DNA from: Streptomyces sp. NBC_00582
GTDB taxonomy: Bacteria > Actinomycetota > Actinomycetes > Streptomycetales > Streptomycetaceae
Direction: 5' to 3'
NCBI RefSeq assembly: GCF_036345155.1
Contig: NZ_CP107772.1
Location: 3,038,001-3,102,000 of the forward strand
Length of the DNA: 64,000 nucleotides
Shown: positions 43,789 through 51,816 of the stretch, in pieces
How the letters are laid out: each line of letters opens with the position of its first letter
Position numbering within the stretch: position 1 is the stretch's first letter
The notes under the pieces: model-generated
What the model was told of the DNA's origin: nothing
Database searches by the model: none
What the model saw: only the letters and a program-made list of their open reading frames with translations
Program-made: the position numbers and the translations under genes

Positions 43789-45827
43789 AGCCGCAGAACG
43801 GCGACGCCGAGCGGATCGAGCGCGAGGGGCTCGCCCTGGGCCACCGGCTTTCCGGTGAGGAGGTCGGTGGCGGCGGCGTGGGCGGTCGGGCGGACGGGAC
43901 GGGTGGTGTGGTTGAGGAGGAAGAGAAGCCGGGTGCCGTCGGGCACCGTGCGGTGTGCGGTCTCCAGTCCGCTGTATCCCGCGTACGGTCCGCTGAGGCC
44001 GTGCCGGTCGAGGACGCGGCGCACCACCGCGTCGACACCGGGCTGGTCGAGGGCGGTCGCCACGTACCAGCCCTCGCCCGCCCCGAAGGCGTGCCGGGTC
44101 ACCGCCGGGGTGCCCGCGTAGAAGTCCGCGCCGTAGGTGCCGACGGCCTCTGCGCCGCGCAGCCGCACCAGTTCGAAGACCAGCCGCGCCTCGCGGAGGA
44201 CGCCCTCCAGGTACACCGGCTGGACGACGTCCTCGGGGCGGGCGTCCCATTCGTCGACGCGGATGCCGAAGAGCGGGGCCAGCGGGCCGGGGACGTCGGT
44301 GAGGAAGGCACGGTCGTGTGCGTCGCAGCGGGCGGTGAGGAAGGTCGCGAGGACGGTGCCGCCCCGCCGGGCCAGGGCCTCCAGCCGCTCGGCCAGGTCG
44401 CCCTTGACCAGATGCAGGACGGGGGCGAGGACGACGTCGTAGGGGGTGAGGTCGGCGCTGACGGGGACGACGTCCACATCGGCGCCGGCCGTACGGGCCG
44501 CCCGGTAGTAGGAGTGCACGACGTCCAGGTAGCGGACCAGGCGGGAGGGGCCGTCGGAGATCTCCAGGGCCCACCAGCTCTCCCAGTCGAAGAGGAGCGC
44601 GGTGCGGGAGGGGGTGCGGGCGGCCAGTGTGGCGGCGCCGAGCATCTCCAGTTCCCGTCCCAGGGCGGCGACTTCCTGGAAGACGCGGGTGTCGTCGCGG
44701 CCCGCGTGGCCGATGACCGCGCCGTGGTACTTCTCGCAGGCCCCGCGTGAGGCGCGCATCTGGAAGTAGAGGGCCGCGTCGGCGCCGTGGGCGATCGCCT
44801 GGAAGGTCGCCAGCCGCAACTCCCCCGGTCGGCGCAGGGGGTTGACGTCACGGCAGGCGGTGGTGGACGGGGTCTGCTCCATCAGCCAGAAGGGGGCGCC
44901 GTCCTTCAGCCCCCGCATGAGGTCGTGGGCGAGGGCCGCTCGGGTGGGCGGGGCGTCCAGCGGCGGGTAGTTGTCCCAGGAGGCGAAGTCGAGGTGGGGC
45001 GCCCAGCGGTGGTAGTCCAGCGGACGGTAGGCGCCCATGAGGTTGGTGGTGACGGGTGTGTCCGGGTCGTGGGCGCGGATCGCCTCCTTCTCGGCGGTGA
45101 AACAGCCGAGCAGGGCGTCGGTCGTGAAGCGCCGGTAGTCGAGGGTGATGCCCTGGAAGGCGGTGTGGTCGGGGCCGCGCCAGTGCTCGGTCAGGGCGCT
45201 CGGGGGCTCGATCTGGTCCCAGTCGGTGTAGCGGTGCGACCAGAAGGTGGTCCACCAGGCGTCGTTGAGGGCGTCCAGGGTGCCGTGCCGCTCGCGCAGC
45301 CAGCCGCGGAAGGCGTCGGCGCACAGGTCGCAGTAACAGGAGCCGCCGTACTCGTTGTTGATGTGCCAGGCGAGCAACGCCGGGTGTCGGGCGTACCGTT
45401 CGGCGAGGCGCCCGGCCAGGGTGGTGGCGAGCCTGCGGTAGGCGGGTGAGCTGGGGCAGAAGGCGTGTCGCTGGCCGTAGCGGTGCCGACGGCCCTCGAA
45501 GTCGGTGCGGTTGACCTCGGGGTACGCCGTGGCCAGCCAGGGCGGGAGGGCGGCGGTGCCGGTGGCGAGGCAGACCCGGCGGCCCTCGGCGGCGGCGCGG
45601 TCGAGGACGCGGTCGAGGACGGTGAAGTCGTAGCGGTCCTCGACGGGCTGGGTGAGGGACCAGGTGAAGACCCCGGCCGTGAGGGTGTCGACGCCGGCCC
45701 GGGTGAAGAGGCGGTGGTCCTCGTCCCAGACCTGCTCCGGCCACTGCTCGGGGTTGTAGTCGCCGCCGTAGGGGATCTTGGGTGTGCGCGGGAGGTGCGC
45801 GGGGGACTGCTCGGGGGGCTGGCTCAT
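43782..45827 (-). CDS. GH42 beta-galactosidase / alpha-L-arabinopyranosidase-type enzyme
   Basis: 681 residues, intracellular. The barrel starts KIPYGGDYNPEQWPEQVWDE; LLAWHINNEYGGSCYC carries the acid/base Glu159 and the first cysteines of the zinc cluster (CYCDLCADAF), and APFWLMEQTPS the nucleophile Glu317. The trimerisation (beta-galactosidase middle) domain and small C-terminal domain follow. GH42 enzymes act on beta-galactosides from plant galactans and arabinogalactans rather than lactose. ATG 45827 overlaps the upstream DUF624 stop as ATGA; it is the last gene of the importer-GH39-YesL-GH42 operon. Confidence 0.92.
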   Translation of the reverse strand: MSQPPEQSPAHLPRTPKIPYGGDYNPEQWPEQVWDEDHRLFTRAGVDTLTAGVFTWSLTQPVEDRYDFTVLDRVLDRAAAEGRRVCLATGTAALPPWLATAYPEVNRTDFEGRRHRYGQRHAFCPSSPAYRRLATTLAGRLAERYARHPALLAWHINNEYGGSCYCDLCADAFRGWLRERHGTLDALNDAWWTTFWSHRYTDWDQIEPPSALTEHWRGPDHTAFQGITLDYRRFTTDALLGCFTAEKEAIRAHDPDTPVTTNLMGAYRPLDYHRWAPHLDFASWDNYPPLDAPPTRAALAHDLMRGLKDGAPFWLMEQTPSTTACRDVNPLRRPGELRLATFQAIAHGADAALYFQMRASRGACEKYHGAVIGHAGRDDTRVFQEVAALGRELEMLGAATLAARTPSRTALLFDWESWWALEISDGPSRLVRYLDVVHSYYRAARTAGADVDVVPVSADLTPYDVVLAPVLHLVKGDLAERLEALARRGGTVLATFLTARCDAHDRAFLTDVPGPLAPLFGIRVDEWDARPEDVVQPVYLEGVLREARLVFELVRLRGAEAVGTYGADFYAGTPAVTRHAFGAGEGWYVATALDQPGVDAVVRRVLDRHGLSGPYAGYSGLETAHRTVPDGTRLLFLLNHTTRPVRPTAHAAATDLLTGKPVAQGEPLALDPLGVAVLRLQ

Positions 45828-46504
45828 GCGGTGAAGTCCTCCTCTGTCTCGGCGATCACCGGGCGGCCCGCGTGCAGCAGGGAGAGCAGCAGCGGGGCGG
45901 CGAGCAGGGCGGGCAGGGCCTCGGTCAGCAGGGCGGTCAGTCCGGCGGCGAGGACGAGCAGGGAGGCGGCGGCCAGGGTGACCTTCGCGTGCCGGACCAG
46001 GAAGTACGCGGCGAGGCGGGCGGTGTCGCGGGCGCCGAACGTGAACAGCGAGGTGAGGAGCAGGGCGTGGGCGCCCCAGAGGAGGGAGGCCACGCCGATC
46101 AGGGCGAGCAGGGCCGCCCACCAGCGGGGCAGCCCGGTGGCGGAGAAGTGGGTGAGGGTGAAGGCGATCACCGTCAGCCAGAGCAGCAGCGGTGTCCAGA
46201 GTCTCAGGGCGGGTACGGCGTTGAGGCGCCAGCCCCGGGCGTAGACGCGGGCCGGGTGCAGCTCGGTGAGGTCGCGGCTGCGGTGGTGCAGGGCGTACAG
46301 CGCGGCGGAGGCGGCCGGGCCGAGCGGCAGCAGACACAGGGCGGCGAGGGGCAGGTTGGCGGGGTCGGGGCCGAGGAGGAACAGGCCGGCGAGGCCGGGT
46401 GCGGCCGAGCCGAGGACGAGGGCCTCGACGGTGAGGAGCGTGTGGACCAGGGCGGCGCCACGGGAGAGGACACCGGTGCCGAAGTCGGTCGCCGTACCGC
46501 TCAT
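45824..46504 (-). CDS. DUF624 (YesL-like) membrane protein
   Basis: 226 residues with about five to six transmembrane helices (for example TLLTVEALVLGSAAPGLAGLFLLG and RLWTPLLLWLTVIAFTLTHF). YesL-family proteins of unknown biochemical role accompany LplA/LplB/LplC-type oligosaccharide importers in Bacillus and Actinobacteria, as here. Both ends overlap neighbours as ATGA (45824-45827 and 46501-46504), so it is tightly embedded in the operon; an assembly or regulatory role for the transporter is a reasonable guess, not shown. Confidence 0.85.
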   Translation of the reverse strand: MSGTATDFGTGVLSRGAALVHTLLTVEALVLGSAAPGLAGLFLLGPDPANLPLAALCLLPLGPAASAALYALHHRSRDLTELHPARVYARGWRLNAVPALRLWTPLLLWLTVIAFTLTHFSATGLPRWWAALLALIGVASLLWGAHALLLTSLFTFGARDTARLAAYFLVRHAKVTLAAASLLVLAAGLTALLTEALPALLAAPLLLSLLHAGRPVIAETEEDFTA

Positions 46505-48051
46505 GACGGCTCCCGGCCCAGCAGCCGTGTCTCGTCCCACCACGGTGGGGTCTCGTCGGTGACCGGGGTCAGTTCCACGAGGGTGACCTCGTGACGGGCC
46601 AGGGTCAGGTGCAGGTCGGTGCGGCCGTCGCGGACGGGGAGGCGCCGGTGGGTGCGGGCGGGCTCGGCGGCCTCGTGCAGGACGTCCAGCTGGTCGCGGC
46701 GCGGTGAGCGGGGGCTGCCCATGTGACGCCAGGCCGTGTATGCGTTACCCCGTTCATCGTCTACGGTCGACCGGCGAACGAATACCTCGCCCTCGCCCCC
46801 GCCCCCGCCCCGGCCTCCCGTCACGGGCACCCGCCCCGGCACCGGCACCGACAGCCGCAGGGCGTGTCCCTCGGGCCCCTCCGTCTCACCGGTCGGGTCG
46901 ACCGGTGCCCAGGCGAGGACGGTGACCCGGCCGTCGGGGTGCCGGGTGACGAGATGGTCCTCGCCCCGGGCCAGCAGATCGGCGCCCATGCGGGCCATGA
47001 ACGCGTACAGGTGGTAGACGGGTTTGCGGACCTGCCGGTGGGTGAGCAGGCCGAAGCCGCCGTGGAAGAGGGCGGTGGGGACGCCGGCCTCCTCGAACAT
47101 GTCGCTGAAGGTCCAGTAGGAGAACGAGTCGACGTGGTCGCCGCCCCGAGCCAGCACGGGGGCCAGATAGGCGGCGTGGAAGGCCGTGTCGTGGACGGGG
47201 TTGTCGGGGCGGTAGGAGGAGTTGAACTCCGTGATGTGCACGGGGAGGCCGGCCAGCCGGGTGCCCTTGAGGCGGTCGCGGGGCGTGGCGAACTGGTCGA
47301 GCAGGTCGGTCGCCGGGGCCAGGGTCTGGTGGACGCCGAACGGCACGTGCTGGGCGGGGCCGGAGGTGTAGGCGTGTTTGGTGACGAAGTCGACGGGCAC
47401 CTCGCGGTGCGCGGCGAACTCGGCGAAGCGGTCCAGCCAGTCGTCGGCGCCCGGGGAGATCGCGGGGCCGCCGACCTGGAGCCCGGTGTCGACCTCCTTC
47501 ACGGCGTGCGCCGTCACCTCGTAGAGCCGGTGGTACGCCCGCTCGTCGGCGCCCTGCCAGAAGTCGGCCAGGTTGGGCTCGTTCCACACCTCGATGGGCC
47601 AGGTGCGCACCTCGTCGAGGCCGTAGCGGTCCACGAGGTGGCGCAGGGTGGCACGGACCAGATCGGCCCACTCCCGGTGGGAACGGGGCGGGGTGACATG
47701 GCCGCGCCACCAGAAGACCGTCTGGTCACCGGAGGCCAACTCCTCGGGCATGAAGCCCAGTTCGAGGAAGGGGCGGATGCCGAGCGCGAGATAGGCGTCG
47801 ATCACCTGGTCGACGTAGGTGAAGGAGTGATGGACGTGCCGGGTGCCGCCGTGGTCGTAGGGGCGGTGGACGCCCATGCCGTCGCTGAGCACGCCGTGGC
47901 CGCGGATGTGCCGGAAGCCGATGTCGCGCTGGAGGAGGGCGAGGGAGTCCTGGTAGTCGCGGCGCAGGGCGAGTTCGATGCGACCGGTGCCGACGCAGGT
48001 CCGCCAGGCGTCGGGGAGCCGGCCGGAGGGCTCGGCGGGGACGCGGATCAC
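46501..48051 (-). CDS. GH39 glycosidase (beta-xylosidase type)
   Basis: 516 residues, GTG start, no signal peptide. GH39 barrel features: FRHIRGHGVLSDGMGVHRPY, WPIEVWNEPNLADFWQGA with acid/base Glu158, and LPVHITEFNSSYRPDNP with nucleophile Glu275. Known GH39 activities are beta-xylosidase and alpha-L-iduronidase; with the GH67 and CE7 neighbours a beta-xylosidase role is favoured. A Gly-rich, variable insertion (about 424-436, GGRGGGGGEGEV) precedes the C-terminal beta-sandwich. The GTG overlaps the binding-protein stop (GTGA), with AAGGA 6 bases upstream. Confidence 0.9.
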   Translation of the reverse strand: MIRVPAEPSGRLPDAWRTCVGTGRIELALRRDYQDSLALLQRDIGFRHIRGHGVLSDGMGVHRPYDHGGTRHVHHSFTYVDQVIDAYLALGIRPFLELGFMPEELASGDQTVFWWRGHVTPPRSHREWADLVRATLRHLVDRYGLDEVRTWPIEVWNEPNLADFWQGADERAYHRLYEVTAHAVKEVDTGLQVGGPAISPGADDWLDRFAEFAAHREVPVDFVTKHAYTSGPAQHVPFGVHQTLAPATDLLDQFATPRDRLKGTRLAGLPVHITEFNSSYRPDNPVHDTAFHAAYLAPVLARGGDHVDSFSYWTFSDMFEEAGVPTALFHGGFGLLTHRQVRKPVYHLYAFMARMGADLLARGEDHLVTRHPDGRVTVLAWAPVDPTGETEGPEGHALRLSVPVPGRVPVTGGRGGGGGEGEVFVRRSTVDDERGNAYTAWRHMGSPRSPRRDQLDVLHEAAEPARTHRRLPVRDGRTDLHLTLARHEVTLVELTPVTDETPPWWDETRLLGREPS

Positions 48052-49703
48052 CCGTTGTCCTTCCGGAAGCGGTCGCGTGCCTTGTTGTGCAGGTCGACGA
48101 GCCGGTCCATGTTCTTGGCCTTCAACTCGGCGACGTAGGAGTCCCATTCGGACAGCGGGCGCTTGCCGAGGGCGAACTTGAGGGTGTTCTGGACGACGTG
48201 GTCGCGCAGCGGGGTGTCCCAGAGGGTGGCCTGTTCCTGTTCGACCGACTGGAGCGGGTGGGCGGGGCCGATGGGCAGTTGTTCGCGCTGCGCCATGGCG
48301 TCCTGGAACTTCTTCTCGTCGGGGCCGAAGGAGGAGGAGACGAGCGCCCAGCTCCCGCCGTAGGTGAAGACGCCGTTGAAGAAGCCGTAGTCCTTCTGGA
48401 GGTCCTTCGGGGCGTCCGGGTCGGAGCCCATCAGGCTGATGCCGGGCTTCAGGGTGTACGTGGAGCCCGAGGAGGTGTACGTCGTGCCCGGCACACCCCA
48501 CTTGGCGAACCGCTGGCCCTCGTCCGAGTACCAGAGCCAGTCCACGAACTGCATCATCGCGACGAAGGTGTCGCTCTTGAGGGCCTTGCTGGAGATCATG
48601 ACGCCGTTCTCCAGCCGGGCTCCGCCCATCACCACCGGGCCGGCCGGTCCGAGCGGCACCGGCACCATCTCGATCGTGGCGCCCTCGACCTGTTTCGCCA
48701 GGTTGTAGCGGTAGTTCTGGACCAGCTCCTGTGGATTGGCGCTGATCGCGAAGGACTTCTCGCCGAGCAGCTTCTGCACGGCGTCGTCGTCGGTCTGGGT
48801 GAAGCTCTCGGGGTCCATCAGCTTCTCGGCGACCAGCTTCCTCAGGTACTCGACCATCTGGCGGTAGCCGTCCGAGGCGCCGGTGAAGACGAAGGCGTCC
48901 TTGGTCGCGTCCCAGCTGATGTTGTCGTAGGTCCAGCCCGCCCGGACGCCGTGTGCCTGGCCGAGATAACTCGTCAACGCGGCTGCGGGGTAGGGGGTGT
49001 TGATGCTCCAGCGGTCGGAGAGCGGATAGCGGTCGGGGTACTCGGCGCGGATGGCCCTGAAGACCTCGTACACCTCGTCCCAGGTGGTGGGCAGGGCCAG
49101 GCCGAGTTTCTCCAGGACGTCGGTGCGCAGCGACAGCGAGTAGCCCGACTTGACCTTCTCGTGCAGCCCGGGCAGGAGGTAGTACTTGCCGTCGGCCTGG
49201 CGGATGGAGTCGATCTCCGGCTCCAGCTTCCACCGCTTCACCTTGTCCCGGAAGTTGGGCATGAGGTGCACGTAGTCGCCGACCGGGAGGATCGCGCCCG
49301 ACGACACGAAGGCGACCTCGGAGGGGTGGTAGGTCTTGGGGATGAGGAAGGGTGCGTCGCCGGCGCCGATGAGGACGCTGCGCTTCTTCTCGTAGTCGGC
49401 CAGCGGGACCGCGATCGGCTTCAGGGTGACGCCGGTTCTCCGGGTGAGTTCCTTCCAGAACAACCAGTCGTCCTTCAGGGGGTAGGTGGGGTTGTTGTTG
49501 TGCAGCACCGCGAAGGACAGCGGTTTCGCCGCCTTGAACTGCTCGCCGACGCGGTACCGCTTCATCGCGCCGTTCTGCTTCTTGGAGAGGTCCTTGGAGT
49601 CCCCTCCGTCGTCGCCGCTGCCGCAGCCGGTGAGCGTGGCGAGGCCGATGAACCCGGCGGCCGCCAGGATCTGACGACGTGACAGCTGATCTGCGTTCTT
49701 CAC
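48048..49703 (-). CDS. Oligosaccharide-binding Tat lipoprotein (LplA-like)
   Basis: A 551-residue protein starting (GTG) KNADQLSRRQILAAAGFIGL. A twin-arginine motif (SRRQILAAAGF) leads to a lipobox (LTGC), so a Tat-exported lipoprotein is predicted. The size and sequence (SFAVLHNNNPTYPLKDDWLFWKELTRRTGVTLKP, DGKYYLLPGL, DWLWYSDEGQRFAKWGVPGTTY) fit the long LplA/YtcQ-type binding proteins that work with LplB/LplC permeases on larger oligosaccharides. GGAG lies 5 bases before GTG 49703. It is the third gene of the operon starting at 51588. Confidence 0.9.
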   Translation of the reverse strand: MKNADQLSRRQILAAAGFIGLATLTGCGSGDDGGDSKDLSKKQNGAMKRYRVGEQFKAAKPLSFAVLHNNNPTYPLKDDWLFWKELTRRTGVTLKPIAVPLADYEKKRSVLIGAGDAPFLIPKTYHPSEVAFVSSGAILPVGDYVHLMPNFRDKVKRWKLEPEIDSIRQADGKYYLLPGLHEKVKSGYSLSLRTDVLEKLGLALPTTWDEVYEVFRAIRAEYPDRYPLSDRWSINTPYPAAALTSYLGQAHGVRAGWTYDNISWDATKDAFVFTGASDGYRQMVEYLRKLVAEKLMDPESFTQTDDDAVQKLLGEKSFAISANPQELVQNYRYNLAKQVEGATIEMVPVPLGPAGPVVMGGARLENGVMISSKALKSDTFVAMMQFVDWLWYSDEGQRFAKWGVPGTTYTSSGSTYTLKPGISLMGSDPDAPKDLQKDYGFFNGVFTYGGSWALVSSSFGPDEKKFQDAMAQREQLPIGPAHPLQSVEQEQATLWDTPLRDHVVQNTLKFALGKRPLSEWDSYVAELKAKNMDRLVDLHNKARDRFRKDNG

Positions 49704-49723
49704 GGACACTCCCTGGTTGGGGC

Positions 49724-50605
49724 TCAGCCCTTGACGGCGCCGAGCGTCACGCCGGAGACGAAGTAGCGCTGGACGAACGGGTACACGCAGAGGATGGGCA
49801 GCGAGGTGAGCACGATCGTGACCGCCTGGATGTTCGCCCCGACCTGGCTGAGCTGCTCGGTCGCGGCGCCGGCGTTGCCACCGGTGGTGGCGCCCGCGAT
49901 CATGTTGCGCAGATAGACGGTGACCGGCATGAGCTCGGTGCGGTCCATGTAGAGATAGGCCGAGAACCAGGAGTTCCAGAAGGACACCGAGTAGAAGAGC
50001 ACCATCGTCGCGATGACCGCCTTGGACAGCGGCAGCACGATCCGCAGCAGGATGCCGTAGGTGGTCAGCCCGTCGATCGCGGCGGCCTCCTCCAGTTCGG
50101 TGGGCAGCCCCTCGAAGAAGGCCTTCATCACCAGCAGGTTGAAGACGCTGATCGCGTTGGGCAGGGCGATCGCCCACACGGAGTTCTTCAGGCCGAGGCT
50201 GGTGACCAGGACGTAGTTCGGGATGAGGCCGCCGCTGAAGAACATGGTGAACACGGCGACACCGACGAGGACTCCCCGCCCCTTGAGGTGCTTCTTCGAC
50301 AGGACGTACGCGTAACAGGTCGTCAGGATCATGGCGAGGACGGTCGACACGACCGTGTAGAGCACGGTGTTGCCGTAGTTCCGCCAGAACGTCTCGTCGT
50401 GGAACACGATGTCGTACGTGGTGAGGTTGAACCCCTTGGGCCACAGCGTCACTTCACCGGCGCGGATCTGGCGTTCGCCGCTGAGGGAACGGGCGACGAT
50501 GTTGAGGAACGGGTACAGGGTCACCACCACGACCAGCGTGAGGATCACCGCGTTGACGCCCCGGAAGACCCGGTAGGAGCGGCTCTCCCGCCGCGTCGGG
50601 CTCAC
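49724..50605 (-). CDS. ABC permease, LplC/YtcP type
   Basis: 293 residues with six transmembrane helices. The EAA loop is PTELEEAAAIDGLTTYGILLRI, and the periplasmic stretch RSLSGERQIRAGEVTLWPKGFNLTTYDIVF and C-terminus FVQRYFVSGVTLGAVKG are typical of LplC/YtcP permeases. The GTG overlaps the upstream permease stop as GTGA. No ATPase gene occurs in the operon. Confidence 0.9.
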   Translation of the reverse strand: MSPTRRESRSYRVFRGVNAVILTLVVVVTLYPFLNIVARSLSGERQIRAGEVTLWPKGFNLTTYDIVFHDETFWRNYGNTVLYTVVSTVLAMILTTCYAYVLSKKHLKGRGVLVGVAVFTMFFSGGLIPNYVLVTSLGLKNSVWAIALPNAISVFNLLVMKAFFEGLPTELEEAAAIDGLTTYGILLRIVLPLSKAVIATMVLFYSVSFWNSWFSAYLYMDRTELMPVTVYLRNMIAGATTGGNAGAATEQLSQVGANIQAVTIVLTSLPILCVYPFVQRYFVSGVTLGAVKG

Positions 50606-51588
50606 CACAGGCTCGTCCCCACGGTGCGGCGCGAGAGCTGGTTCGCGGAGGTGACCAGCACCAGGCCGATGACCGCCTCGAACAGGCCGATCGCGGCGGC
50701 GTAGCTGAAGCTGTTGGACTCCACGCCTGCGCGGTAGAGGTAGGTGGAGACCACGTCGGCCGTCGGGTAGGTCAGGGCGTTGTACAGCAGCAGGATCTTC
50801 TCGAAGCCGACCGCCATGAAGGTGCCGATGTTGAGAATCAGCAGGGTGATCATGGTGGGGCGGATGCCGGGCAGCGTGACGTGCCAGATCTGCTGCCAGC
50901 GGTTGGCGCCGTCGATACGGGCGGCCTCGTAGAGGTCCTCGTCGATCGTGGTGAGCGCGGCGAGGTAGAGGATCGTGCCCCAGCCGGCGGTCTGCCAGAT
51001 CTCCGAGCCGACGTAGATCGTGCGGAACCAGCCGGGTTCCTGGACGAACCGGATCGGGTCGTGGCCGAACCAGCCGAGGACATGGTTGACCGGGCCGTCC
51101 ACGGCGAGCATCTGCAGGGTGATGCCGGCGACGATCACGATCGACAGGAAGTGCGGCAGATACGACACCGACTGCACGAACCGTTTCAGCGAGCGTCGGC
51201 GGACCTCGTTGAGCAGCAGCGCCAGCACGATCGGGACCGGGAAGCAGAAGAGGAGCGTCAACGCGCCCAGCCACAGGGTGTTGCGGAAGACCTGCCAGAA
51301 GGTGGGGTCGGTCAGGAACATCCGCACATAGCGCAGCCCCACCCACTGCTCCCCCAGGATCGAACCGCCCGGCTCGAACCGGCGGAACGCGATGACGTTG
51401 CCGATCATCGGCAGATAGCGGAAGACCAGGAAGAACAGCAGCGGCAGCACGGCCAGCGAATACAGCCGCCAGTCCCGGCGCAGCGCTCTGCGCCAGCCGG
51501 GACGCGCGGGCGAAGGGGCGGGGCGGACGGACGCCCGGGGCGGGTCCTGGGTGCCGGGCGGTGGGGCCGGTGTGGTGGAGGTGCTCAT
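50602..51588 (-). CDS. ABC permease, LplB/YteP type
   Basis: A 328-residue protein starting MSTSTTPAPPPGTQDPPRAS, a Pro-rich cytoplasmic leader, followed by six transmembrane helices. LYSLAVLPLLFFLVFRYLPMIGNVIAF and the EAA loop DEDLYEAARIDGANRWQQIWHV mark the LplB/YteP branch. ATG 51588 has GGAGG 7 bases upstream; the earlier in-frame ATG at 51603 lacks one. It heads a six-gene run (two permeases, binding protein, GH39, DUF624, GH42) with overlapping junctions and a well-formed promoter. Confidence 0.9.
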   Translation of the reverse strand: MSTSTTPAPPPGTQDPPRASVRPAPSPARPGWRRALRRDWRLYSLAVLPLLFFLVFRYLPMIGNVIAFRRFEPGGSILGEQWVGLRYVRMFLTDPTFWQVFRNTLWLGALTLLFCFPVPIVLALLLNEVRRRSLKRFVQSVSYLPHFLSIVIVAGITLQMLAVDGPVNHVLGWFGHDPIRFVQEPGWFRTIYVGSEIWQTAGWGTILYLAALTTIDEDLYEAARIDGANRWQQIWHVTLPGIRPTMITLLILNIGTFMAVGFEKILLLYNALTYPTADVVSTYLYRAGVESNSFSYAAAIGLFEAVIGLVLVTSANQLSRRTVGTSLW

Positions 51589-51619
51589 GCTCGGGCCTCC
51601 CATGACGGGAACGCGGTAC

Positions 51620-51630
51620 CGAAACTTTCG
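51620..51630. promoter_or_regulatory. CGAAA-type palindrome in the leader of the GH39 operon
   Basis: CGAAACTTTCG, an 11-bp palindrome. Repeats of this CGAA(A) kind are recognised near xylanolytic genes of several Streptomyces species, where LacI-family xylan regulators bind. It lies 32-42 bases upstream of the first permease, just after the promoter. Confidence 0.5.
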
Positions 51631-51635
51631 AGCTC

Positions 51636-51645
51636 TTACCGGTAA
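51636..51645. promoter_or_regulatory. TTACCGGTAA palindrome
   Basis: Perfect 10-bp palindrome with the ACCGGT core also present twice in the beta-mannosidase divergent region (16868-16873 and 16925-16930). It lies immediately downstream of the predicted -10 of the GH39 operon. Confidence 0.5.
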
Positions 51646-51654
51646 CTTCGCGGC

Positions 51655-51684
51655 AACTTAGGGGCACTCAGAAAGCGCTGTCAA
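51655..51684 (-). promoter_or_regulatory. Promoter of the LplB-LplC-SBP-GH39-YesL-GH42 operon
   Basis: TTGACA (51684-51679), an 18-base spacer and TAAGTT (51660-51655) on the minus strand, 67 bases before the first start codon. The -35 is part of TGACAGCGCTTTC, identical to the 13-mer over the -35 of the beta-mannosidase promoter; its AGCGCT core is LacI-operator-like. Confidence 0.65.
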
Positions 51685-51816
51685 TGGGTGCGACGCGAGA
51701 CGCCCGAGGCGGATGAAGGGCGTTGGAACGCGAGGAGACGGGGTAGAACCCCGAAGCGCACCGCCGAACTGCTCCGCAACTTTCCCCGTCCGGACCGATT
51801 CCTGCGAGGTGCCACC

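Noticed and set aside
46736..46830. Possible frameshift in the GH39 gene at its Gly-rich, low-complexity stretch
   Set aside because: The frame stays the same on both sides and continues into a recognisable C-terminal sandwich; a flexible linker is sufficient.
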